NCBI GenBank assembly: GCA_036389485.1
Contig: DASVPR010000040.1
Location: forward strand, 124,001 to 188,000
From: CADCVT01 sp036389485
GTDB taxonomy: Bacteria > Actinomycetota > Thermoleophilia > Solirubrobacterales > Solirubrobacteraceae
DNA: 64,000 bases
Reading direction: 5' to 3'
The notes beneath the pieces are model-generated. The model was not told the origin of the DNA. It saw only the letters and a program-made list of their open reading frames with translations, and made no database searches. Numbering within the stretch: the first letter of the stretch is position 1; each line of letters begins with the position of its first letter. The position numbers and the translations under genes are program-made. Shown one piece after another: positions 9,001 through 17,122 of this stretch.

Positions 9001-9641
9001 TGAGCGTTCGGATCCCCGACCTCGTCGCGTACCAGAGCGCGAGGTACGCCCGTTCGTACGCCGACGCGGTGATGGAGGTCGCGGCCGCCGATCCCGACAT
9101 CGCCGAGCTCTACGCCCGCGGGCTGTACAAGCTCATGTCCTACAAGGACGAGTACGAGGTCGCGCGCCTGCACCTCGACTCGGTCGAGCGGGCGAAGGTC
9201 ACCAAGGAGTTCGGCGAGGGCGCGAAGGTGTACTTCATGCTCCACCCGCCGCTGCTGCGCGCGCTCGGGCTGAAGCGCAAGCTCAAGCTCGGCCCGTGGT
9301 TCACGCCGGCGTTCCGCGTCCTGCGGCGGATGAAGTTCCTGCGCGGCACGCCGCTCGATCCGTTCGGGTTCCCGAAGGTCCGCCGCGTCGAGCGCGAGCT
9401 GATCGGCGAGTACCGCGCGCTGGTCGAGCGCTCGCTCGCCGAGCTGCGGCCTGAGACGCACTCGACCGTGGCGAAGATCGTCGCGCTGCCGGACATGGTC
9501 CGCGGCTACGAGGACATCAAGCTGCGCAACGTCGAGCGCTACCGCGCCGAGGCCGAGCGGCTCGAGCGCGAGCTGCGCGAAGGGCCGAAGGCCGCGGCGC
9601 CGAAGAAGCCGCGCATCGAGCTCCCGGTCGTCCAGGCGTAG
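6060..9641 (+). CDS. Indolepyruvate:ferredoxin oxidoreductase, alpha-beta fusion
   Basis: A 1193-residue fused 2-oxoacid:ferredoxin oxidoreductase, which oxidatively decarboxylates aryl pyruvates to acyl-CoA and reduces ferredoxin. The N-terminal PYR-type domain has GYQGSPLGGFD near residue 77. The cluster motif CSGCPHNTST is near 460, and the thiamine-diphosphate motif NLGDGTFHH ... LYNDT near 525-560. A Cys-rich Fe-S segment (VCEGCGDCGEKSSC, then CNKDYSC and CPSF) spans about 662-710. The gamma domain begins at GVGGTGVV (~750) with GLDQTGLAQKGG. Length and order match the long IorA-IorB fusions of aerobes. ATG 6060 is preceded by GGAGGAGG, a strong ribosome site, so the shorter start is chosen over an upstream GTG. 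The FCD regulator upstream may control it. Confidence 0.92.
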   Translation: MAGTIEQTAGTNGTTVAPGAGARPVKLSRPETTLQDKYVLEQGTIFLSGIQALVRVLLDQHRADVRAGLNTATFVSGYQGSPLGGFDKEVMRLGKLGAEHGITFTPGLNEELAATAVYGSQLVQNLPSPKHDGVTGVWYGKNPGLDRAMDALRHANFAGTHPNGGALALVGDDPSCKSSTLPSAGEATLASLHMPTFFPGTLQEVLDFGRHAIACSRASGLWSALKIVTNVADAAGTAQVWPDRVVPLAPRVEYQGRPYVHQPSGHLLAPQSLELEKTLFGPRLEIATRYAQLNHLNPITVPTPDAWLGIVASGKVYYELLQALRDLGLDQAALERAGIRLMKVGMLYPHDREGFRELGRGLDEILVVEEKLDYLESAIKDALYGTADAPRITGKRDPEGRDLVSPLSDLDADAIALAVARRLDTRVHLDSVRTRVEQIEARRSTTSKTVPLAARTPYFCSGCPHNTSTGNPDGTLLGVGIGCHTMVLLAPEGKGEVTGITQMGGEGVQFAGMQPFTDANHFVQNLGDGTFHHSGSLAIRAAVAAGVNVTYKLLYNDTVAMTGGQQVLGQLKVPELTRWLALEGVKQVIVTSDEPEKYDGPELDPIARVEHRDRLPEAQLELSQVEGVTVLIHDQGCAAEKRRLRKRGKIADPVTRIHINERVCEGCGDCGEKSSCLSVLPIETEFGRKTQIHQASCNKDYSCVKGDCPSFLTVIPGEKAKKVAPSPPADLPEPALRVPHRDFLVRMPGVGGTGVVTVSQILQMAALLDGKHAFGLDQTGLAQKGGPVISDVRISRERIEGSNKASAGAADLLLGLDVLGAANPKNLLVADPEKTVAVVNTAAVPTAKMVKSTAVSFPAERRNIAAIERGTRAEENVYLDAQALAEGLFGDHMPTNLLLLGAAYQHGCLPVSADAIEQAIRLNGAAVDKSLAAFRWGRAAISHPELVRDVLDPVEPEPVVEGKALEILEATGATGELRRLLSVRIPDLVAYQSARYARSYADAVMEVAAADPDIAELYARGLYKLMSYKDEYEVARLHLDSVERAKVTKEFGEGAKVYFMLHPPLLRALGLKRKLKLGPWFTPAFRVLRRMKFLRGTPLDPFGFPKVRRVERELIGEYRALVERSLAELRPETHSTVAKIVALPDMVRGYEDIKLRNVERYRAEAERLERELREGPKAAAPKKPRIELPVVQA

Positions 9642-9696
9642 CGCGCGGCGCCCACCCCGGCGACTCCGCGACGCGCCGCCGGTAGCGTTGCGGGCG

Positions 9697-10908
9697 ATGC
9701 GGTTCGCACGCGCCGAGCCTCTGCGCCGGGAGCTGGCCGACGCCTTCGGCGAGCGTCCCTTCACGGTCCGGTTCTGGGACGGGTCCTCGCTCCCGTCGAC
9801 CAGCGGCGACGGGCCGGTGTTCACGGTGCGCCGGCCGGAGGCGGTCGCGCACGCGCTGCGGGCCCCCGGGCAGCTCGGCGTCGGCCGGGCCTACGTGACC
9901 GGCGCGCTCGAGGTCGACGACCTCGACGCGGTGATGCGCGTGCTCGGGTCGTGGCGGCCCGCGCCGCTCTCCGCCGGCCGACGGGCGCGGCTGGCGCTCG
10001 CCGCGGTGCGCGCGGCGGGGCTCACCTCGCCCCCGCGGCGTCCGGCGGCCGAGCTGGTACCGCGCGGCCGGCGCCACTCGCGCGCCCGCGACGAGCGCGC
10101 GGTGCGCCATCACTACGACGTCTCGAACGAGTTCTTCGCGCTCTTCCTCGACGAGTCGATGACCTATTCGTGCGCGATCTTCTCCCGCGGCGCGCGGACG
10201 CTCGAGGAGGCGCAGGCCGCCAAGCTCGAGCTGATCTGCACGAAGCTGGCGCTGGCGCCGGGCGAGCGCGTGCTCGACGTCGGCTGCGGCTGGGGCTCCT
10301 TCGCGATCCACGCGGCGAAGCGTCACGGCGTACACGTCACCGGGATCACCCTGTCGGAGCCGCAGGCGCGGCTCGCGCGGTCGCGGGCGCGCGAGGCCGG
10401 CGTCGCCGACCGCGTCGAGATCCGGGTGATGGACTACCGCGCGATCCCCGCCGGCGAGCGCTACGACGCGATCGCCAGCATCGGGATGGTCGAGCACGTG
10501 GGCGAGGCGCAGATCGACCGGTATGCGGCCGACCTCGCCAGGTGCCTCAACCCGGGCGGCCGCCTGCTCAACCACGGCATCGCGCGCCTGCGCCACACCG
10601 ACCCGGCCGCCGGCCCGTTCTCCGAGCGCTACGTGTTCCCCGACGCCGAGCCGCTCCACCTATCGCGGACGACGCTCGCGCTGGAGCGGGCGGGGTTCGT
10701 CGTCGAGCACGTCGAGGGGTTCGCGGCCGACTACTCGCGCACGCTGACCGAGTGGGCCGCGCGGCTCGACGCCCGGCTGGACGAGGCGCGCCGGCTCGCG
10801 GGCGACGAGCGCGTCCGGGTCTGGCGCCTGTACCTCCGCGCCGCGCGCAACGGGTTCGACGTCGGGTTCACGTCGGTCTACCAGTCGCTCTGCGCAGCGG
10901 CTTCGTGA
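9697..10908 (+). CDS. cfa: Cyclopropane-fatty-acyl-phospholipid synthase family methyltransferase
   Basis: A 403-residue SAM-dependent enzyme that adds a methylene or methyl group to unsaturated acyl chains of membrane phospholipids. The N-terminal part (1-120) is the small lipid-binding region. HHYDVSNEFFALFLD, then MTYSCAIF, then the SAM site DVGCGWGSFAIHAAKRHG (~194-211) and GITLSEPQ follow in the order typical of CFA synthases; EHVGE lies near 270. ATG 9697 is chosen over a TTG 9 nt upstream because TAGCGT (9683-9688) lies 8 nt before it, as at other likely leaderless starts here. The 3' end overlaps the convergent GNAT gene by 41 bp. Confidence 0.9.
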   Translation: MRFARAEPLRRELADAFGERPFTVRFWDGSSLPSTSGDGPVFTVRRPEAVAHALRAPGQLGVGRAYVTGALEVDDLDAVMRVLGSWRPAPLSAGRRARLALAAVRAAGLTSPPRRPAAELVPRGRRHSRARDERAVRHHYDVSNEFFALFLDESMTYSCAIFSRGARTLEEAQAAKLELICTKLALAPGERVLDVGCGWGSFAIHAAKRHGVHVTGITLSEPQARLARSRAREAGVADRVEIRVMDYRAIPAGERYDAIASIGMVEHVGEAQIDRYAADLARCLNPGGRLLNHGIARLRHTDPAAGPFSERYVFPDAEPLHLSRTTLALERAGFVVEHVEGFAADYSRTLTEWAARLDARLDEARRLAGDERVRVWRLYLRAARNGFDVGFTSVYQSLCAAAS

Positions 10909-11377
10909 ACCAGCGGTCGGCGAACGGCTCGTCGTTGAACGGCTCCACCTCGACGTAGCCCGCCGACCGGTAGAGCGCGATCGCCTCGGGCAGCACGTCG
11001 CTCGTCTCGATGTGCGCCTCGGTGGAGCCATGCTCGATCGCGAGGGCCTCGAGGTGCTCGAGGAGCCGGCGGCCGAGGCCGAGGCCGCGCGCGGACTCGG
11101 CGAGCCACATCCGCTTGATGTCGGTGACGTCGCCGGGGTGGTGCTTGACGGCCCCGCACCCGATCGCCTCGCCGCGCAGGTAGGCGACCACGAACGCGCC
11201 GTGCGGCGGGCGCACCTCGTGCGGCTCGGCGGTCGAGCCCTTCGTCGGGTCATAGCCGCGCTCGGGCGCCCGCCGGTTCAGCTCCTCGACGTACGCGCGC
11301 AGGCAGCGCTGCGCGTCCGGGGTCTCGGGGTCGACCTGGCGCAGCTCGACGAGCGCCGCGTCCGCGTGTCGTGCCAC
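10868..11377 (-). CDS. GNAT-family N-acetyltransferase
   Basis: A 169-residue single-domain acetyltransferase. Motif A for acetyl-CoA pyrophosphate binding is RMWLAESARGLGLGRRLLEHL (about 90-110), followed by strand 5 (EAHIETSDVL) and helix 4 with the tyrosine of ALYRSAGYVEVEPF. The substrate is not predictable; similar proteins acetylate small amines or protein N-termini. It lies 10 bp from the TetR gene that is transcribed ahead of it on the same strand, and overlaps the end of the CFA synthase gene. Confidence 0.87.
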   Translation of the reverse strand: MARHADAALVELRQVDPETPDAQRCLRAYVEELNRRAPERGYDPTKGSTAEPHEVRPPHGAFVVAYLRGEAIGCGAVKHHPGDVTDIKRMWLAESARGLGLGRRLLEHLEALAIEHGSTEAHIETSDVLPEAIALYRSAGYVEVEPFNDEPFADRWFTKPLRRATGRPT

Positions 11378-11387
11378 GGCCGCGATC

Positions 11388-12005
11388 CTAGGCGCCGCCG
11401 ATGGCGCTCGTCAGGCGGACCATCAACGCGACGGCGGTGCGGTCGTCGAGGTCCTCGCGGCGGCAGAGGGTCTGCCAGGTCCGGAAGTCGACGGCGAGGC
11501 CGACGACGGCGCGCAGCAGCGGCCGCCTCGCCCGGCGCTTCGGCCACGCGGCGAGGAGGACGTCGCGCGCCTCGCGCAGGTACGCCAGCCGCCGCTCCTC
11601 CGCCATCTCCTTGACCAGCGGCGCGAGCTCGGCGTCGCGCAGGACGTTCGACCACCCGGGCTCGGTGCGGCGGAAGTAGTCGTAGAGCTGCGTCAGCGCG
11701 ACCTCGGTGCGCCGCTGCGGATCGTCGATCCGGCGCCAGCGGTCCAGGTCCGGCGGCGGGTTGAGCTGCCGCGCGTGCGCCGAGCACGCCTCGAGCAGCG
11801 TGCGCGCGTCGGGGAAGTGGCGGTAGACCGTGACGCGGTTGACGCCGGCGCGCTCGGCGATCGCGTTGATCGAGGTGTGCGCCGGGCCGCGCTCGAGGTG
11901 CAGCTCGACCGCCGACTCGATGATGCGCCGGCGCGTGTCCGCGTGGCGCTCGGCCCGCACCTTCTGCCGGTACGGCCGCGCCTGATGATTTCGCGCAACA
12001 GCCAT
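11388..12005 (-). CDS. TetR-family repressor
   Basis: A 205-residue TetR regulator. The N-terminal helix-turn-helix (about 20-65) reads RRRIIESAVELH ... INAIAERAGVNRVTVYRHF, with the YRHF recognition end. The remaining helical part is the ligand-binding and dimer domain. ATG 12005 is used; a longer start would run into the operator. The gene is divergent from a cupin gene. A perfect 26-bp palindrome lies between them and a diverged half-site overlaps its own first codons, so it most likely represses itself and the cupin. Ligand unknown. Confidence 0.9.
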   Translation of the reverse strand: MAVARNHQARPYRQKVRAERHADTRRRIIESAVELHLERGPAHTSINAIAERAGVNRVTVYRHFPDARTLLEACSAHARQLNPPPDLDRWRRIDDPQRRTEVALTQLYDYFRRTEPGWSNVLRDAELAPLVKEMAEERRLAYLREARDVLLAAWPKRRARRPLLRAVVGLAVDFRTWQTLCRREDLDDRTAVALMVRLTSAIGGA

Positions 12006-12049
12006 GTCACACCAACCTTGCGTCCGTCGCCATGCCGCAAGCATACTCG

Positions 12050-12075
12050 TTCACGCAACAATGGTGTTGCGTGAA
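12050..12075. promoter_or_regulatory. Perfect palindromic operator between tetR-like and cupin genes
   Basis: Two identical 11-bp arms in inverted orientation, TTCACGCAACA (12050-12060) and TGTTGCGTGAA (12065-12075), separated by ATGG. The site sits in the divergent gap, 44 bp from the TetR start and 16 bp from the cupin start, just upstream of the cupin ribosome site AAGGAG. A third, 10-of-11 matching half-site (TTCGCGCAACA, 11990-12000) lies exactly 60 bp away inside the start of the TetR gene. Local TetR operators have this size and symmetry. Confidence 0.8.
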
Positions 12076-12091
12076 ATCCGAAGGAGCAGAG

Positions 12092-12604
12092 ATGGCGACC
12101 GAGCAGAAGATCGTGACGGAGGCGGGCGAGGGCCACTCGGTGTGGCTGGGCGGGCTCGGGGTCGACTTCAAGATCCCCGGGGAGATGACGGGCGGGGCGT
12201 TCTCGATCGTCGAGCACCCGATCGACCCCGGCCGGCTCATCCCACCGCACATCCACTACCGCGAGGACGAGCTGACGTACGTCGTCAGCGGCCGCGTCGG
12301 CGTGCGGATCGGCGACCGCGACTACCTCGCCGGCCCGGGCAGCTACGTGTTCAAGCCGCGCGGCGTCCCGCACACGTTCTGGAACCCGGGGCCCGAGCCG
12401 GCGCACATGCTCGAGCTCATCACGCCCGCCGGGTTCGAGCGGTTCTTCGCGGAGCTGGGCGAGCTCGCCGAGACCTGCCCGCCCGAGGAGTTCCCGGAGC
12501 GGCGGGCGGAGCTCGCGCGCGAGTACGACCACCACTTCGTCCACCCGGAGTGGGTCCCCGAGCTCGAGGCCAAGTACGGCCTCAGGATCATCGGCGACGA
12601 GTAG
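12092..12604 (+). CDS. Cupin-domain protein
   Basis: A 170-residue single-cupin protein. The first cupin motif is HIHYREDELTYVVSG (two His and a Glu for metal), the second PGSYVFKPRGVPHTFWN with its final metal His. The C-terminal 60 residues are helical (FERFFAELGELAE), a form seen in quercetinase-like and other small-molecule-binding cupins. ATG 12092 has AAGGAG 6 nt upstream and is preferred over an in-frame ATG at 12032 that would precede the operator. Transcribed divergently from the TetR gene, it is the probable target of that repressor and may act on the same compound the repressor senses. Confidence 0.88.
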   Translation: MATEQKIVTEAGEGHSVWLGGLGVDFKIPGEMTGGAFSIVEHPIDPGRLIPPHIHYREDELTYVVSGRVGVRIGDRDYLAGPGSYVFKPRGVPHTFWNPGPEPAHMLELITPAGFERFFAELGELAETCPPEEFPERRAELAREYDHHFVHPEWVPELEAKYGLRIIGDE

Positions 12605-15600
12605 CGCGGCGCGGCGGCACGGCCAAGACCGCCGGCGCGCACAGCGGCGCCCCGCCGACCCGCACGCGCAGGGCGCCGCGCCTCGGAGCCAGCCGGAACC
12701 GGAACCGGCCGGCGCTCGATGCGCGCCCGCCGGCGACGCGCGTCCAGCGGCCGCCCCGCCGCCGCTCCAGCACGACCGGCGCCCCGGCGACGCACAGGGG
12801 CCGCGCCGACGTGACGCGGCCGCGGAGCCACCGGCGCGTGCGGGTGAGGACGATCGCGCGCTGCGCCGCGCCGGTGCGGTCCGCGCCGCCTCCGTCCGGA
12901 GGCGGACCCGAGCCGGCGCCCGCGTCCTCGCCGGGCCCGACCTCCGACCCTGCGGGCGGCGAGGTGGTCGTCGCGTCGGCGGCGCCGCCGCCCGCTGCGC
13001 CGGCGCCCGTGTCCGGGTCGCCCGAGTCGTCTTCGCCCGGCGGCGGCGCGGGCGGCTTCGCCTCGTCGATCCGCGCCAGGAAGCCGTCGGAGCACGCCGG
13101 GAACTCGAGCGAGTCGCGCATGATCTCGCAGTTGCCGCCGGCCCAGCCTTCCGCCGTCGAGGGCAGGTCGTCCGAGTGGGTGAAGCCGCCGATCCACGCG
13201 TCCCCGCCGCTCAGCGCGACGCCGTACGCGATGTCGTGCGAGCGCCCGCCGTAGAGCGTGCCGTACTCGGCGTGCGCCTTGCTCGCGTCGAGCCGCACGA
13301 CGAACGCGTCGGCGCAGTCCGACCGCGCCGCGCACCAGTCGTGGTCGTACGGCGTCGTCGACTGGAACGGGTCGGCGAGCGGGAAGCCGAGGCCGGCGGA
13401 GGCGGAGCCCGCGACGTAGGCACGGCCGGCGCCGTCGAGCGCGAGAGCGTTCGCGCTGTCCCACCCGTAGCCGCCGACGAACGTCGACGAGCGGAGCGTC
13501 GAGCCGTCCGCGGAGAGCTCGAGCGCGAAGCCGTCCGGGTCGCCGTAGCAGTCCCACTCGTCCCCGCCGCCGCCGCACTCGCGGTCGAGTGCGCCGTCGG
13601 TCGTCGGGAAGTCGAGCGAGCGGGTGAAGCCGGCGACGTGCACGTCGCCGTCGCCGTCGAGCGCGACGTCCTCCGCCATGTCCGGGTGGTGGCCGCCGAA
13701 CGCCGTCGCCCACTCGAGCGCGGAGCCGTCGGCGGCCAGCCGCGCCGCGAACATCTCCGTCCCGGACGGCGCCGGCGAGGGGTCGTAGGTCCCGGGCGTC
13801 GCCGGGAAGTCGGTGCTGCCCCAGCCGGCGGTGTGGCCGACGATCACCGGCCGGGCGGCGCCGTCCAGCGCGAGCCCCGTGACGTACTCGTCGGACTCGT
13901 CGCCCCCGAAGAGGGTCGACCACTCCAGCGCCCCGCTCGCGCCGAACCGCGCGACGAAACTGTCGTTGCAGAAGCCGCCGGGCTCCGCGCACGTGCGGTC
14001 CGCCGCGCCGTCCGTCGTCGGGAAGTCGAACGCGTCCGTCTCGCCGGAGACCACGGCGCGGCCCTGGGCGTCGACCGCGATCGCGCGGCCCGCGTCGCCG
14101 AACGTGCCGCAGCCGCCGAGGTAGGTCGAGTACGCGATCGCGTCGCCGTCGGGCGACAGCTTGGTCACGAACGCGTCGCCGAGCGGGTCGCCGCAGCGCC
14201 ACTCGGGCTGCGCGGCGGCGTGGGTCGGGAAGTTCGGCGACGTCGTGAACCCGGTGACGAGGAGGTTGCCGTCCGCGTCCGTCGCCAGCGCCTCCACCTG
14301 CTCGGCCCGCGCCCCGGAGAGGAACGTGATGTGGACGAGCTGCCCGGCCGGCGAGTACTTCGCGACGAACGCGTCGTCGCACGGGCTGCCGATCGAGGTG
14401 CCGCAGGTCGCGTTGCGCTCGTCCCAGGTGTCGAGGGTCCCCGGAGGGGCGAGGTCGCGCGAGAACGTCAGGCCGCCGACGTACACGTTGCCGTCTTTGT
14501 CGGCGGCCACGTCGCGGATGGCGTCGTCCACCCCGCCGCCGACGTGCGTGGCCCACTCGAGCACCGGGTCGATGACGAGCGGTCGACGTCGATCGTGGCG
14601 CCCGACCGCGTAGCCCACGCCGCCGTCGCCGATGAGCCGGAAGCGCGCCGGCACCCGGACCTTCCTCGCCCCGACGCGCTGGTAGGCGATCGGCGCCGGC
14701 TGGCTCAGCGGGCCGGCGGGCGTGTCGAGCACCAGCCGGCCGTCGGGGTCGAGCCGCGGACGGCCGGCGCCGTGGAAGTCGACGACCACGTCGTCCGGGT
14801 CGGCGCCCGGCGCGAGCACGAGGTCGTAGGAGAACCTGTGTCCGCGTCCGTCTCGGAGCACGAGGTCGACTCCGGGGAGCACGCCGTCGAGCCGGACGCT
14901 GCGGTGGCGCCGCAGGCCCGGCCGCCAGCGTCTCGGGTCGGAGCCCGCGAAGTCGTTGACGATCCCGGGCAGCGCTCCCGCGGCGCGGACCTTTCGCGCC
15001 GGGCGGCCGCCGCGCACCCGCAGCTCGATCGACGTTTCGGGATCGAGGGGTGAGCGGCGCGGGCTCGCGAGCGTCAGCGTCGCGCCGCTCCTGGTGACCA
15101 GCAGCGCGTGATCGCGCCGGCGTGCGGCGAACAGCACCGCGCTGTCCCGCTCGCCCGCGACGAAGCCGCCCGGCTCCGCCACCCCCCGGGGCGCCGTCGA
15201 GTCGCCGCCGATCGGGTCCGTGTAGCGCGGCACCGCCGTCTCGTGGAACCGGCACCCGGGCGTGCCGCCCTGCTCGAGCGCGACGAGCTCCCCACCAACC
15301 GGCAGCAGCAGCACGCCGTCCCCGATCGCCATCCCGTGCGGGTGGCCGCCGTAGTTGACGGTGTCCGTCCGCGCGCACCAGGTCGGGCGGCCCGTCGTGC
15401 GGTCGAGCGCGTACAGCACGCCGTTGGCGCCGAGCGCGTAGACGATGTCGCCGGACACCAGCGGGTAGCTGCTGACGCCGTTCCACGCTCCCCACTCCCA
15501 CGCGGTCGACCCGGTGGTCACCGAGCGGGCCTCGAGCACCGCGCCGTCGTACATCGGCTGCCCGGAGAGCGCGTACGACCGCGCACCGTCGACGGCGAAC

Positions 15601-16388
15601 AGCGAGGCGGCGGAGATCGGCCGCAGCAGCTCGCCGGTCGCCGCGTCGTACACGCCGCCGTTCGACGAGGGGACGTACACGCGGCCGCCGGCGACCGCGG
15701 GTGGCGCGGCGCTGAACGGCCAGCCGTCCGGCGTCGGGGTGTGCCAGGCGATGGTGCCGTCCGAGCGCCTGACCGCGACCAGCTCGCTGCCGGCGTTGAC
15801 GTAGACGGCGTCGTCGCCCACGGCGATCCCGTTCGTGTTGCCGACCGCCCGGTGCCACTGCTCCGCGCCGGTCGCGGCGTCGACCGCCCACAGGTTCGAA
15901 CCGTCGCCGTAGTACGCGACGCCGTCGTCGGCGATGGCGCTCTGGTCCACGCGGCCGGTCCGCGACCACGCCGTCTGTCCCGACGCCGCGTAGAGCGCGT
16001 AGAGGCCGTCGTCGGTGCTGACGAGCACGCGGCCGCTGCCGTAGCCGAGGCTGCGGATGAAGCCGACGAGGTCGGTGCGCTGCCACAGGGGCGCCCCGGT
16101 GGCGGACGCCATCGCGTGCACTTCGTTCACGGTGTTGTCTCGCGTGCGCGAGACGAAGACGCGGCCGTCGGCGACGAGCGGCGTGCGGATCGTGTGCGAG
16201 ATCGGCGCGTCGCCGTCGAACGTCCGGCGCCACTTCTCGCGCAGCGGCGGCGGGAGCGACTCGTCGGCGACGCCAGTGTGCGCGGGATCGACCTGGTCGG
16301 TGACGCCCGTGGCCCACGCGCTCGGCGCTCCGCCCGCCAGGAGCAGCGACACGATCAGACCGGTGAAAGCGGCCCTGAGCGCACGCAT
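12588..16388 (-). CDS. Secreted PQQ-like propeller plus SBBP-repeat protein
   Basis: A 1266-residue exported protein. A signal peptide (1-28, ends SAWA) is followed by a PQQ/BamB-like propeller (about 40-415) with repeats such as GRVFVSRTRDNTVNEVHA and DGVAYYGDGSNLWAVDAATG. Residues about 425-605 match the domain that usually precedes SBBP repeats (VLPGVDLVLRDGRGHRFSYD, APGADPDDVVV). About seven SBBP beta-propeller repeats follow (610-1085; VDAQGRAVVSGETDAFDFPT type). A Gly/Pro/Asp linker leads to a small beta module with two Cys (RPLCVAGAPV, PLCAPAV) and an Arg tail. The function is not known; such proteins are thought to be surface-exposed binding scaffolds. The end overlaps the cupin gene by 17 bp. 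Confidence 0.85.
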   Translation of the reverse strand: MRALRAAFTGLIVSLLLAGGAPSAWATGVTDQVDPAHTGVADESLPPPLREKWRRTFDGDAPISHTIRTPLVADGRVFVSRTRDNTVNEVHAMASATGAPLWQRTDLVGFIRSLGYGSGRVLVSTDDGLYALYAASGQTAWSRTGRVDQSAIADDGVAYYGDGSNLWAVDAATGAEQWHRAVGNTNGIAVGDDAVYVNAGSELVAVRRSDGTIAWHTPTPDGWPFSAAPPAVAGGRVYVPSSNGGVYDAATGELLRPISAASLFAVDGARSYALSGQPMYDGAVLEARSVTTGSTAWEWGAWNGVSSYPLVSGDIVYALGANGVLYALDRTTGRPTWCARTDTVNYGGHPHGMAIGDGVLLLPVGGELVALEQGGTPGCRFHETAVPRYTDPIGGDSTAPRGVAEPGGFVAGERDSAVLFAARRRDHALLVTRSGATLTLASPRRSPLDPETSIELRVRGGRPARKVRAAGALPGIVNDFAGSDPRRWRPGLRRHRSVRLDGVLPGVDLVLRDGRGHRFSYDLVLAPGADPDDVVVDFHGAGRPRLDPDGRLVLDTPAGPLSQPAPIAYQRVGARKVRVPARFRLIGDGGVGYAVGRHDRRRPLVIDPVLEWATHVGGGVDDAIRDVAADKDGNVYVGGLTFSRDLAPPGTLDTWDERNATCGTSIGSPCDDAFVAKYSPAGQLVHITFLSGARAEQVEALATDADGNLLVTGFTTSPNFPTHAAAQPEWRCGDPLGDAFVTKLSPDGDAIAYSTYLGGCGTFGDAGRAIAVDAQGRAVVSGETDAFDFPTTDGAADRTCAEPGGFCNDSFVARFGASGALEWSTLFGGDESDEYVTGLALDGAARPVIVGHTAGWGSTDFPATPGTYDPSPAPSGTEMFAARLAADGSALEWATAFGGHHPDMAEDVALDGDGDVHVAGFTRSLDFPTTDGALDRECGGGGDEWDCYGDPDGFALELSADGSTLRSSTFVGGYGWDSANALALDGAGRAYVAGSASAGLGFPLADPFQSTTPYDHDWCAARSDCADAFVVRLDASKAHAEYGTLYGGRSHDIAYGVALSGGDAWIGGFTHSDDLPSTAEGWAGGNCEIMRDSLEFPACSDGFLARIDEAKPPAPPPGEDDSGDPDTGAGAAGGGAADATTTSPPAGSEVGPGEDAGAGSGPPPDGGGADRTGAAQRAIVLTRTRRWLRGRVTSARPLCVAGAPVVLERRRGGRWTRVAGGRASSAGRFRFRLAPRRGALRVRVGGAPLCAPAVLAVPPRRATRRR

Positions 16389-16423
16389 GCCGCTCGTGAT
16401 ACCGCAATCGCGGCGTCCCCGCG

Positions 16424-17077
16424 CTACATCAGGTCGTAGATGGAGCGCCCCGCGCCGGGCGCGGCGTTCGCGGGGTACGGCGCGACGTCGTTCATGTGGC
16501 GCGGCTGCTCGCGCACCCGCTGCCGCCATGCGTCGAGCCGACGGTGGGCGTGCAGCTCGTACCCGGCCTCCTCGGCGACGTGGAGGTAGCCGTAGAGCGC
16601 GATGTCGGCGATCGAGTAGCGGTCGCCGACGAAGTAGTCGCCCGCCGCCGCGAGATGGCGCTCGAGGGTGTCGAGGACGAAGCGCCCGGCGCGGCGGCGG
16701 CTCTCGGCACCGGGGTCGTCGGGCGCGAGCCGCCCCGTCTGCAGCCGGAAGCGCAGGCCGGCGACCGCCGGGATGACCTCCGCCTGCTCGTAGGCGAGCC
16801 AGCCGACGACCTCGGCCTTCTGCAGCGGGTCGTCGGGCAGCAGCGGCGTCCCCATCGCGAGGTACGTGAGGATCGCCGCCGACTCCGGCAGGTTGCGGCC
16901 GTCGTCGAGTTCGAGCACGGGCGTCGTGCGCGCTGGGTTCCTCGCCGCGAACTCGGGCGTCAGCGTCTCGCCGGCGAAGATGTCGGTCGGGACCAGCTCG
17001 CACTCGCGCTCGAGCTGCGCCAGCAGCAGCCGCACCTTGTAGCAGTTGCACGACGCCGCGTAGTCGAAGAGCCTCAT
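16424..17077 (-). CDS. Glutathione S-transferase family protein
   Basis: A 217-residue cytosolic GST-fold protein. The thioredoxin-like N-domain (1-78) has SCNCYKVRLLL at the catalytic helix, the cis-proline segment ARTTPVLEL and the gamma-Glu binding pair in LPESAAILTYL. The C-terminal helical domain has the N-capping GDRYSIADIALYGYLH motif typical of GSTs. Actinobacteria usually lack glutathione, so the thiol partner may be different or the role may be non-enzymatic. It is on the same strand as, and upstream of, the SBBP-repeat gene with a 35-bp gap. Confidence 0.88.
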   Translation of the reverse strand: MRLFDYAASCNCYKVRLLLAQLERECELVPTDIFAGETLTPEFAARNPARTTPVLELDDGRNLPESAAILTYLAMGTPLLPDDPLQKAEVVGWLAYEQAEVIPAVAGLRFRLQTGRLAPDDPGAESRRRAGRFVLDTLERHLAAAGDYFVGDRYSIADIALYGYLHVAEEAGYELHAHRRLDAWRQRVREQPRHMNDVAPYPANAAPGAGRSIYDLM

Positions 17078-17122
17078 GGCGCCGAGAACGCCGCGGCTCG
17101 GCGGTTCGTGAGGTCGCGGGCG

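Noticed and set aside
6042..9824. Very long open frame on the strand opposite the indolepyruvate oxidoreductase gene.
   Set aside because: Typical antisense shadow of a high-GC gene: Arg/Ala/Leu/Glu-rich, no domain; the plus strand has all enzyme motifs and a ribosome site.
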